Assembly: GCA_030612385.1 (NCBI GenBank)
Contig: JAUWNZ010000100.1
Coordinates: 1 to 5,348, forward strand
Length of the DNA: 5,348 nt
Direction of reading: 5' to 3'
Origin: Pseudomonadota bacterium
GTDB taxonomy: Bacteria > Desulfobacterota > Syntrophia > Syntrophales > JADFWA01
Program-made: the position numbers and the translations under genes
The notes under the pieces: generated by a model
What the model was told of the DNA's origin: nothing
The model's input: only the letters and a program-made list of their open reading frames with translations
The model's database searches: none
Shown here: positions 1 through 5,261 of the stretch, piece by piece
How the letters are laid out: each line of letters opens with the position of its first letter
Numbering within the stretch: position 1 is the first letter of the stretch

Positions 1-841
1 TTCCAGCTATTTTTATTCCGACTGTCCCGATATTTACCGCTCGGAACCATGGAACATCCTCAAAACAAAAATTCCCTCTGTCCATTATGTATGTATTTCT
101 GATATCCGGGGTGAGCAGTTCCGCCGGCTTTACAAAACGAAAGAAAGACTAACAGTTATCCCTGATGGCATTGATCCGCCCGAGTTTCTTAAGCTTGCTC
201 CGGATTCCCGGCAGATTATTGACGAGCAGAGACTCTATGAAGTCGATCTCGTTATGTTTCAGCCTTCACGTCTGGTCCCGCGAAAGAATATCGAGCTTGG
301 GTTGAGGGTTGTTTGCGCCTTAAAGAAAAGAGGACTCAATGTCCGTTACCTTATCACAGGCGCCTATAATCCCCATGAACCGGAAGATGTTAAATACTAC
401 CACGGACTTCAGAAGACAGCAGAGGATTTGGAGATTACACGTGATGTAATTTTTTTCACTGAATATCGGATGAAAGACGGGAGGAAGGTTGTCATGGATC
501 AGACATTCATCCACGATTTGTACCTTGTCGCCGATATTCTTTTTATGCCAAGTCTATCGGAAGGATTCGGCCTTACACCTCTTGAAGCCGGAATCATTAA
601 ACTCCCGATCGCCTGCTCAGACATTCCGCCATTTCTGGAGACCGGCGGAGATCACATATGCGCCTTTTCCGTTACCGACACCCCGGACCGGATAGCCGAT
701 AAAATTATCCGGTTCCTCGCAAAAATCCCAACACACAACATGTATCGGAAAGTGATAAAAAATTATACATGGGATTCCATTTATCGAGATCATATGGAGT
801 CTTTATTAGGAAATGTCATAAAACCCAACAAAAGGCTATGA
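1..841 (+). CDS. GT4-type glycosyltransferase, C-terminal part (5' end outside window)
   Basis: The reading frame is open from base 2 (first complete codon) to a TGA at 839-841, giving about 279 residues. The ATG at 254 is internal, not the start: coding sequence typical of the family lies upstream of it. Numbering from the first complete codon, residues 51-58 read TVIPDGID, the hinge motif that opens the C-terminal Rossmann domain of GT-B enzymes. FQPSRLVPRKNI follows at about 86-97, the common nucleotide-sugar-binding start. SEGFGLTPLEAG at 186-197 holds the E-x7-E pair (E187, E195) that contacts the sugar nucleotide in retaining GT4 enzymes. The usual length is 370-420 residues, so about one third (acceptor-binding N-terminal domain) is missing. 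No signal peptide or membrane segment is visible. It should transfer a sugar from an NDP-sugar in the cytosol; donor and acceptor cannot be read from sequence. The dehydrogenase 27 nt downstream is probably co-transcribed. Confidence 0.88.
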   Translation, partial: SSYFYSDCPDIYRSEPWNILKTKIPSVHYVCISDIRGEQFRRLYKTKERLTVIPDGIDPPEFLKLAPDSRQIIDEQRLYEVDLVMFQPSRLVPRKNIELGLRVVCALKKRGLNVRYLITGAYNPHEPEDVKYYHGLQKTAEDLEITRDVIFFTEYRMKDGRKVVMDQTFIHDLYLVADILFMPSLSEGFGLTPLEAGIIKLPIACSDIPPFLETGGDHICAFSVTDTPDRIADKIIRFLAKIPTHNMYRKVIKNYTWDSIYRDHMESLLGNVIKPNKRL

Positions 842-854
842 GCTTTTCCGGGTT

Positions 855-860
855 AGGAGG
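855..860 (+). promoter_or_regulatory. Shine-Dalgarno site of the zinc-dependent dehydrogenase
   Basis: A perfect AGGAGG lies 8 nt before the ATG at 869, in the 27-nt gap after the glycosyltransferase stop. It fixes the start codon. I see no promoter in the gap, which supports translation from a shared mRNA. Confidence 0.8.
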
Positions 861-868
861 AAGATACT

Positions 869-1894
869 ATGCGTGTGGCAATGTATTATAATAACAGAGA
901 TGTGCGGCTGGAGGAGATGCCAGCGCCGGAGATCGGCCGTGGCGAGATACTGGTAAAGGCAATAGCAAGCGGCATCTGTGGAAGTGATGTAATGGAATGG
1001 TATCGTATCAAAAAGGCTCCGCTGGTTTTGGGCCATGAGATGGCGGGGGAGATAGTCGAGGTGGGAGAAGGCGTTGAGCGTTATAAAACCGGAGACAGGG
1101 TGTTTGTCTCCCACCACATACCCTGCAATACTTGCCATTACTGCCTGAGAGGATATCATACCTGTTGTGAGACTCTGCACACCACAAACTATGATCCCGG
1201 TGGTTTTGCCGAATATATAAGGGTTCCCGCTCTCAACACAGACCGCGGCGTGTTCCCGCTTCCCGATGAGGTCTCATTCGAAGATGGTGTGTTTATCGAA
1301 CCGCTTGCATGCGTTATTCGTGGACAAAGAACCGCGAATATCCGGCCGGGACAATCTGTGCTTATCCTCGGCAGCGGTATCTCCGGGCTACTTCATCTAT
1401 TGTTAGCCCGCGCCCTGGGTGCGGGACGGATAATTGCCACAGACGTTGATGAATATCGTTTGCGGATGGCACGGCAATTTGGGGCGAGCGCTGTAATTCG
1501 CGCCCATGAAGATGTCCCTGCCCGGTTGCGTCAGATCAATGAAGGAAGACTCGCCGATCTCGTAATTATCTGCACAGGGGCTCGCCCCGCTTTCACACAA
1601 GCGCTGCAATCCGTGGATCGTGGAGGCACCATTCTCTTCTTTGCCACGACAGAGCCGGGTATCGACCTTCCGGTTCCGGTTAATGAATTCTGGCGCAATG
1701 AGATAAAACTGATGCCCTCTTATGGCAACAGCCCTCTGGATGCCATAGAGGCAATAGAGCTGATTCGAGCCGGTCGCGTGCGTGTGGATGAGATGGTCAC
1801 ACACAGGCTGAGCCTGGAAGAGACCGGGCTGGGTTTCCGGCTTGTCGCCGAGGCAAAAGAATCGATAAAGGTAATCATTGAACCGCAGAAATAG
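869..1894 (+). CDS. Zinc-dependent medium-chain alcohol/polyol dehydrogenase (sorbitol/threonine dehydrogenase-like)
   Basis: This is a complete 341-residue MDR-superfamily oxidoreductase of normal family length. It should oxidise a secondary alcohol of a polyol, sugar or amino-acid substrate with NAD(P)+ in the cytosol. Catalytic-zinc residues are C37 (GICGSD), H56 and E57 (LGHEMAGEIVEVG), plus E144 in an EPLAC motif, the position seen in sorbitol dehydrogenases. Structural-zinc cysteines C86, C89, C92 and C100 form an intact C-x2-C-x2-C-x7-C lobe. The Rossmann fold has GSGISG at 168-173, and D192 at the end of the second strand favours NAD+ over NADP+ (inference from family rules). All zinc ligands are present, so it should be active. 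Substrate is not determined; the upstream glycosyltransferase suggests a sugar or sugar-derived substrate, but this is only context. The start is set by an AGGAGG 8 nt upstream. Confidence 0.9.
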   Translation: MRVAMYYNNRDVRLEEMPAPEIGRGEILVKAIASGICGSDVMEWYRIKKAPLVLGHEMAGEIVEVGEGVERYKTGDRVFVSHHIPCNTCHYCLRGYHTCCETLHTTNYDPGGFAEYIRVPALNTDRGVFPLPDEVSFEDGVFIEPLACVIRGQRTANIRPGQSVLILGSGISGLLHLLLARALGAGRIIATDVDEYRLRMARQFGASAVIRAHEDVPARLRQINEGRLADLVIICTGARPAFTQALQSVDRGGTILFFATTEPGIDLPVPVNEFWRNEIKLMPSYGNSPLDAIEAIELIRAGRVRVDEMVTHRLSLEETGLGFRLVAEAKESIKVIIEPQK

Positions 1895-1913
1895 TCTGAT
1901 GGAAACACTCTTC

Positions 1914-1937
1914 ATGCCAAGTTGCATTCATTTTTTT
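1914..1937 (+). terminator. Weak candidate terminator after the dehydrogenase
   Basis: A 4-bp ATGC/GCAT stem (1914-1917 and 1924-1927) with a 6-nt loop is followed by TCA and a run of seven T at 1931-1937. The T-run is good but the stem is too short for a confident intrinsic terminator. Transcription may instead end within the repeat hairpins further on. Confidence 0.25.
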
Positions 1938-1958
1938 AACAGACAGGTACGGAACTCT

Positions 1959-1980
1959 GAAATTAGAAAATAGAAATTGG
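1959..1980 (+). repeat. Left arm of GAAATT-type inverted repeat
   Basis: Twenty-two bases running from GAAATTAG to AGAAATTGG. Their reverse complement matches 2273-2295 at 20 of 22 positions plus a single-base insertion. The two arms bound the repeat mosaic of the spacer, about 337 bp overall. The unit is itself an imperfect tandem of GAAATT words. Confidence 0.6.
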
Positions 1981-2008
1981 GTATGAATTTAGCTCTTTGA
2001 AAAAATTG

Positions 2009-2063
2009 ACAGGATTAACAGGATATTCAGGATTAAAACATCAAAACTTATCCTGTAAATCCT
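2009..2063. repeat. ACAGGATTA 9-bp tandem forming a hairpin
   Basis: Three 9-base units follow one another at 2009-2035: ACAGGATTA, ACAGGATAT, TCAGGATTA. Bases 2011-2025 (AGGATTAACAGGATA) pair with 2049-2063 (TATCCTGTAAATCCT) with one mismatch in 15, enclosing a 23-nt AT-rich loop. Short intergenic elements of this AGGATT/AATCCT style are familiar from many environmental bacterial genomes (recollection, not a search result). No T-run follows, so it is not a classic terminator. Confidence 0.7.
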
Positions 2064-2157
2064 CTCTCAGGTATGACTACTCAGGTTGGCAGGTTCACGG
2101 TTAGTGTGTCATCATAACCTAACCCGGACAAGCCGAAAAAAGGCTGTGCTGGGGGGT

Positions 2158-2224
2158 GTAGGGGTCGGATTTATCCGACCCGATGCCACGATCATCCTGC
2201 GGGTACGATAAATCGAACCCCTGC
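2158..2224. repeat. GTAGGGG palindromic element, copy 1 (double hairpin)
   Basis: The ends GTAGGGG (2158-2164) and CCCCTGC (2218-2224) pair with one G-T wobble. Inside are two hairpins. The first is a perfect 9-bp stem, GGGTCGGAT at 2162-2170 with ATCCGACCC at 2173-2181, over a 2-nt gap. The second is GGGTACGAT at 2201-2209 with ATCGAACCC at 2212-2220, with one mismatch. Copies at 4341 and 5114 share this plan. It sits between convergent genes, where strong stems on both strands could end transcription or protect 3' ends; no T-run supports intrinsic termination. Confidence 0.75.
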
Positions 2225-2237
2225 AATTTCTGAGTTT

Positions 2238-2269
2238 ACCTATCTGCATGCGGGCGCGCACAGGCAGGT
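2238..2269. repeat. Degenerate 32-bp palindrome (ACCT...AGGT)
   Basis: The dyad centre is at 2253/2254. ACCT (2238-2241) pairs with AGGT (2266-2269), CTG (2244-2246) with CAG (2261-2263), and GCG (2250-2252) with CGC (2255-2257), with two wobbles and three mismatches between. It resembles the CTGCxTGC...GCACAGGCAGG intergenic repeats I recall from anaerobe genomes; this family assignment is from memory. Confidence 0.5.
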
Positions 2270-2272
2270 CTC

Positions 2273-2305
2273 CCAAATTTCTACTTTCCAATTTCAAGTT
2301 TCAAG
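2273..2305 (-). repeat. Right arm of GAAATT-type inverted repeat plus TTTCAAG doublet
   Basis: Bases 2273-2295 are the reverse-complement partner of 1959-1980 (20 of 22 positions plus one inserted A). The heptamer TTTCAAG then occurs twice in a row at 2292-2305, overlapping the arm end. The block stops 13 bp before the DUF1847 stop codon. Confidence 0.6.
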
Positions 2306-2318
2306 CTGTAAACCACTA

Positions 2319-3008
2319 TCAAAAGCCTTTTCGCTTGAGTCTCGAATAATAGCTGCCCGATGTGTAAATGGCGCCCAGGGGATTGTGCCCCATAACCCTG
2401 TCCTTGGCGGCCAGAACTGTTGTTGGCGCCTCGGCATATTTGAAAAACAGAGAATCGTGTCCGACGCACAGGCCAAGTACTATATTGAAATGTGTCTCTG
2501 CATCATTGACGACCCTGGCCTGAAGGATCGGATTGCACATCGCCTCGTATTCCCCTATTCTTACCTTTTCATCATCCTTAATGTCTATTTCTTCCTTGGG
2601 AGTCGAACCAACCTTGCATATAACTGAAACTACCTCGAATCCCTGAGATTCCAGTACCTGAGCAGTGAGCTTTCCTTCCCTCGACAACCCTACACAGAAA
2701 ACAAGACCCAGCCGGGTATATCCCATCTTATGGGCAAATTCGCAGATCTCCTGAATTCTCGGCTTTGTTGGATGCAAGATATATGGACTTTGATCCCTGT
2801 CGGCGTAACACTCCGCCTCCTGTATCGAGGCCTGTCTGGCAAATTCCAGAATATCCTTCTTACGATACTCATTCCTTGCCTCTTCGACAAGTTTCCTCTT
2901 GCTCAGGGTTGGACACCCTTTGGGTCCCTTTCCCTGCGGTCTATTGCATGCCCTTTCGGCAAATGGCAGCGCACAATTGGCGCAATCCGATAAAATGTTT
3001 TTCGACAT
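2319..3008 (-). CDS. DUF1847 family Cys-rich protein
   Basis: A complete 229-residue soluble protein I recognise as DUF1847, a conserved family of unknown function often labelled a putative metal-binding protein. The N-terminus has four cysteines, C9-x2-C12-x8-C21-x10-C32, that could hold zinc or an Fe-S cluster. The body carries the family signatures: GYTRLGLVFCVGLSREG at about 96-112 (C105), FEVVSVICKVG (C131), MCNPILQARVVN (C158), LGLCVGHDSLF (C181, H184, D185) and KDRVMGHNPLGAIY near the C-terminus (H208). No signal peptide or membrane helix is seen. The start is supported by GGAG 8 nt upstream on this strand. It is divergent from serC and convergent with the dehydrogenase, so it is probably monocistronic. 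DUF1847 genes are common in strict anaerobes, which fits a redox or metal role, but no reaction can be assigned. Confidence 0.88.
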   Translation of the reverse strand: MSKNILSDCANCALPFAERACNRPQGKGPKGCPTLSKRKLVEEARNEYRKKDILEFARQASIQEAECYADRDQSPYILHPTKPRIQEICEFAHKMGYTRLGLVFCVGLSREGKLTAQVLESQGFEVVSVICKVGSTPKEEIDIKDDEKVRIGEYEAMCNPILQARVVNDAETHFNIVLGLCVGHDSLFFKYAEAPTTVLAAKDRVMGHNPLGAIYTSGSYYSRLKRKGF

Positions 3009-3016
3009 TGCTAAGA

Positions 3017-3020
3017 CTCC
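3017..3020 (-). promoter_or_regulatory. Shine-Dalgarno site of the DUF1847 gene
   Basis: GGAG on the - strand, preceded by an A-run, ends 8 nt before the ATG (3008-3006). Good spacing supports the chosen start. Confidence 0.65.
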
Positions 3021-3070
3021 TTTTTAAACTGAGCAACCTGATTTACATGTTTCTATACCCATTCCTGCCC

Positions 3071-3081
3071 ACCTTCAAGGT
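3071..3081. promoter_or_regulatory. Perfect 11-bp dyad in the divergent intergenic region
   Basis: ACCTT-C-AAGGT lies near the middle of the 140-bp gap between the divergent DUF1847 and serC genes. A possible regulator site by position, but it is short and could be chance. On the - strand, TTGAAG (3078-3073) and TATAGA (3057-3052) could be a promoter with a short 15-nt spacer, which would put the dyad on the -35 box. Confidence 0.25.
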
Positions 3082-3091
3082 AAAAATGGTC

Positions 3092-3120
3092 TTGCAATCC
3101 AATCCAGTGTGGTTTAGACT
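3092..3120 (+). promoter_or_regulatory. Candidate sigma-70-type promoter for serC
   Basis: TTGCAA (3092-3097) and TAGACT (3115-3120) each match 4 of 6 consensus bases and are separated by exactly 17 nt. Predicted transcription would begin near 3127, leaving a short leader that includes the GGAGGAG site. The matches are modest, so this is a candidate only. Confidence 0.35.
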
Positions 3121-3134
3121 CCCGTAGCTTTTTT

Positions 3135-3141
3135 GGAGGAG
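3135..3141 (+). promoter_or_regulatory. Shine-Dalgarno site of serC
   Basis: GGAGGAG lies 7 nt before the ATG at 3149. Another ATG at 3144 is only 2 nt from the site and out of frame with the gene, so 3149 is the start. Confidence 0.8.
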
Positions 3142-3148
3142 AGATGAT

Positions 3149-4276
3149 ATGCACAACCCGAATTTTAGTTCAGGGCCTTGCGGCAAGAGACCGGGATGGA
3201 GTTTTGATAGCCTGAAGGATGCTCCCCTTGGGCGTTCCCATCGCAGCGCTCTTGGCAGGCAAAAGTTGAAAAAGGCCATATATGAAAGCAAAAAGATTTT
3301 AAGAGTCCCGGAAGATTATTTGTTAGGGATATTTCCCGGATCGGATACCGGCGCCTTTGAAGCTGCCATGTGGACGCTTCTTGGTCCCAGACCTGTTACT
3401 GTGCTTGTGTGGGAAAGTTTCAGCGCCGGCTGGGCTAACGACATCAGGAAAGAATTGAAACTCAACCCGACTGTTCTCGAAGCGCCTTACGGTAAGATAC
3501 CGGACTTGAACAAGGTCGACTGGGGAAGTGACGTGGTCTTTGTTGTCAACGGAACCACCAGCGGGGTCAAAATTCCTGACTGGAACTGGATTCCGCATGA
3601 AAGAGAGGGTTTGTCTCTCTGCGATGCCACAAGCGCGGTATTTGCGATGGATATTGACTGGTCAAGAGTCGATGTATTGACCTATTCCTGGCAGAAATGT
3701 CTTGGTGGTGAAGCCGCTCACGGGGTGCTTATCTTAAGCCCGAAGGCCATCGAAAGGATGGAATCCTATGATTCCCCCTGGCCGATGCCAAAGATATTCC
3801 GAATGAAAAAGGGTGGAAGTGTCAACAGGTCTATCTTTGAAGGAGACACCATAAATACACCGTCGATGCTCTGTGTTGAAGATTATCTTGATGCGATCAA
3901 GTGGGCCGGCGATATAGGGCTGGAAGGTCTCATCGATAGAAGCAAATCCAATCTCAATGTAATAGAAGAATGGGTTGAAAAGACAGGCTGGATAGATTTT
4001 CTTGCCGAATCAGGAGAAATTCGTTCCAGCACCTCTGTTTGTCTTGTGATTACAAGCGCTAAATTCAAGTCCTTTTCAGAGGAAGACAGGACAGGCTTTG
4101 TTAAGAGTATTGCAGGCAGGATGAGCAAAGATAATATTGCTCATGATGTAAACTCTTACAGGGACGCCCCTGCCGGATTCCGTTTCTGGTGCGGTCCAAC
4201 CATTGAACCGTCGGATATAAAGACAGCTATTGAGGCATTGGAAATATTATACTATGAGGAGACCTCTCAATTGTGA
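3149..4276 (+). CDS. serC: Phosphoserine aminotransferase, TIGR01365 ('Methanosarcina') type
   Basis: A complete 375-residue class V, fold-type I PLP aminotransferase. It should convert 3-phosphohydroxypyruvate plus glutamate to O-phosphoserine plus 2-oxoglutarate, the second step of serine synthesis, in the cytosol. The N-terminal NFSSGPCGKRPGW and DAPLGRSHRS motifs (5-17, 24-33) and the GSDTGAFE phosphate-contacting segment (64-71) are diagnostic of the TIGR01365 branch rather than the E. coli SerC branch. D159 in CDATSA should bind the PLP ring nitrogen, and K183 in SWQKCLGGEAAHG should form the Schiff base. FEGDTINTPSML lies further on, and the C-terminal small domain ends with FRFWCGPTIEPSDI. 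Length matches the family and no key residue is missing. The usual partner serA (phosphoglycerate dehydrogenase) is not beside it on either side. The gene is preceded by GGAGGAG and a candidate promoter. Confidence 0.93.
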   Translation: MHNPNFSSGPCGKRPGWSFDSLKDAPLGRSHRSALGRQKLKKAIYESKKILRVPEDYLLGIFPGSDTGAFEAAMWTLLGPRPVTVLVWESFSAGWANDIRKELKLNPTVLEAPYGKIPDLNKVDWGSDVVFVVNGTTSGVKIPDWNWIPHEREGLSLCDATSAVFAMDIDWSRVDVLTYSWQKCLGGEAAHGVLILSPKAIERMESYDSPWPMPKIFRMKKGGSVNRSIFEGDTINTPSMLCVEDYLDAIKWAGDIGLEGLIDRSKSNLNVIEEWVEKTGWIDFLAESGEIRSSTSVCLVITSAKFKSFSEEDRTGFVKSIAGRMSKDNIAHDVNSYRDAPAGFRFWCGPTIEPSDIKTAIEALEILYYEETSQL

Positions 4277-4340
4277 GGGTTAAAAATATATAGTATAGAA
4301 ATTTCCATTTTTCATAGTGTTATTGTTTTATCGGCACGAT

Positions 4341-4396
4341 GTAGGGGCAAATCTTGTATTCGCCCTAATCAGGGCGATCACAAGAATCGCCCCTAC
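4341..4396. repeat. GTAGGGG palindromic element, copy 2 (56 bp)
   Basis: Arms 4341-4366 and 4371-4396 are inverted repeats matching at 22 of 26 positions around AATC. The ends are a perfect GTAGGGGC/GCCCCTAC. It can fold as one long hairpin, or as two hairpins: GGGCAAAT with ATTCGCCC (one mismatch, loop CTTGT), and GGGCGAT (4372-4378) with ATCGCCC (4386-4392). The two loops contain CTTGT and ACAAG, which are complementary. It lies in the serC-DUF502 spacer, 64 bp after the serC stop. No T-run follows on either strand. Confidence 0.8.
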
Positions 4397-4406
4397 GAAA
4401 AAACGA

Positions 4407-4412
4407 TATAAT
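4407..4412 (+). promoter_or_regulatory. Consensus -10 box (TATAAT) upstream of the DUF502 gene
   Basis: A perfect TATAAT 59 nt before the ATG at 4472. No -35 box is recognisable at 16-19 nt upstream; that stretch falls within the right arm of GTAGGGG copy 2. If used, transcription would begin near 4419, with a small CGCCC-GAA-GGGCG hairpin at 4428-4440 in the leader. Confidence 0.3.
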
Positions 4413-4471
4413 CACAACCTGAAAGTCCGCCCGAAGGGCGCTAATTCATCTTTCCGACAACCATTTAAATA

Positions 4472-5098
4472 ATGAAAAAGAAGATTAAATCCACCTTTTT
4501 GGCCGGTATTGCCGGTATTATCCCGATAATGCTGACGGCCTATATACTTTTTTTCCTGATAAAGATGATGGATAATCTGCTGAAGATTATCCCGGCCGGA
4601 TTTCAACCTGACGAATTGCTTCCATTTCATATACCCGGACTTGGCATTATAATCACACTAATATTGATCTTTGTTATCGGCCTTATTATCAAAAGTTACA
4701 TAGGCAACAAACTTGTCGTGTTAGGTGAATGGTTTGTTGGCAAGATTCCCTTTGTAAGGGGTATTTATCAGGCGTTAAAACAGCTTGTTGATGCTATTTT
4801 CGGTGACAAATCCCAGAGCTTTAAAAAGGTGGTTTTAATAGAGTATCCCCGCAGGGGGATGTATGCTCTCGCCTTTGTGACAAGTGAAACCAGTGGAGAG
4901 GCTCAGGACAGGACAGATCAGAGATGTATAAATCTGTTTATCCCAACCACGCCAAACCCGACATCAGGCTTCTATATAATGGCGCCTGAAGATGATGTGA
5001 AACATATGGATATGACTGTGGAAGAAGCCTTCAAACTTATCATCTCCGGCGGCATAGTTTCCCCCAACAAACATACGGGAAATAAGTCAGGTTTATAA
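4472..5098 (+). CDS. DUF502 family inner-membrane protein
   Basis: A complete 208-residue protein of the DUF502 family, whose function is not established. It starts with a basic MKKKIK, then a hydrophobic helix at about 9-31 and a second at about 56-73. The segment between them is short, so both ends are predicted on the same, probably cytoplasmic, side. Family signatures follow: GKIPFVRGIYQALKQL at about 90-105, VVLIEYPRRGMYALAFVT, and IPTTPNPTSGFYIMAP near the C-terminus, which also ends in a hydrophilic tail. Length is normal for DUF502. An in-frame TAA at 4466-4468 means 4472 is the first usable ATG, yet no Shine-Dalgarno sequence precedes it. The gene stands alone between two GTAGGGG elements; operon linkage to serC (195 bp) or metK (175 bp) is uncertain. 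Confidence 0.9.
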   Translation: MKKKIKSTFLAGIAGIIPIMLTAYILFFLIKMMDNLLKIIPAGFQPDELLPFHIPGLGIIITLILIFVIGLIIKSYIGNKLVVLGEWFVGKIPFVRGIYQALKQLVDAIFGDKSQSFKKVVLIEYPRRGMYALAFVTSETSGEAQDRTDQRCINLFIPTTPNPTSGFYIMAPEDDVKHMDMTVEEAFKLIISGGIVSPNKHTGNKSGL

Positions 5099-5113
5099 TT
5101 TGGCAACCGTTCA

Positions 5114-5225
5114 CAGATTCAGAGGTTCAACTGTTGTAGGGGCAATCCTATGTGATTGCCCTAATTTGCAGGGCAGGCACACGGGCCTGCCCCCTACAAC
5201 CATGAATCCTCCAACCCTGAATCTG
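5114..5225. repeat. GTAGGGG palindromic element, copy 3, inside a nested ~112-bp palindrome
   Basis: There are three levels of pairing. Outermost, 5114-5127 (CAGATTCAGAGGTT) matches the reverse complement of 5213-5225 with one inserted base. The middle level is GTTGTAGGGG (5133-5142) with CCCCTACAAC (5191-5200), a perfect 10 bp. Inside are two perfect 8-bp hairpins: GGGCAATC (5140-5147) with GATTGCCC (5154-5161), and GGGCAGGC (5171-5178) with GCCTGCCC (5185-5192). The inner halves also match each other as inverted repeats at 18 of 24 positions. It begins 15 bp after the DUF502 stop and ends 48 bp before the metK-like start. Confidence 0.8.
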
Positions 5226-5261
5226 AGTAGAACATAAATTGCCACGACTGCAGCGCTCAAA

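Larger units (their letters stand above)
1895..2318. other. 424-bp convergent spacer, no gene: repeat mosaic
   Basis: This spacer lies between the 3' ends of the dehydrogenase (+) and the DUF1847 gene (-). No reading frame in it has a ribosome binding site or recognisable product. It holds at least four kinds of short repeat, listed separately: a GAAATT-type inverted repeat at both ends, the ACAGGATTA tandem/hairpin, a GTAGGGG double hairpin, and a 32-bp degenerate palindrome. Between these, bases 2077-2102 have a CTACTCAG followed by three GGTT units. That resembles the reverse complement of the right flank of the third GTAGGGG element near 5200-5232. Bases 2131-2145 form a small AGCC/GGCT hairpin with an A-rich loop. 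Confidence 0.7.

Noticed and set aside
254..256. ATG at 254 as start of the glycosyltransferase
   Set aside because: The same frame is open to the window edge and encodes the conserved TVIPDGID hinge upstream of this Met.
836..1180. 114-codon open frame on the - strand
   Set aside because: Antisense to the start of the dehydrogenase, whose catalytic and structural zinc motifs are clear in the + frame.
1403..1927. 174-codon open frame on the - strand
   Set aside because: Antisense to the well-supported zinc dehydrogenase; no ribosome binding site and no recognisable protein features.
2112..2297. 61-codon open frame on the - strand in the convergent spacer
   Set aside because: It runs through several palindromic repeats and has no ribosome binding site or plausible product.
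1959..2305. CRISPR array
   Set aside because: Repeats are of different kinds and orientations; there are no regularly spaced identical direct repeats with unique spacers.
2765..3127. 120-codon open frame on the + strand
   Set aside because: Opposite the DUF1847 gene, which has all family motifs; composition is low-quality and there is no ribosome binding site.
4428..4440. CGCCC-GAA-GGGCG hairpin as an intrinsic terminator
   Set aside because: The stem is only 5 bp and no T-run follows on the + strand.
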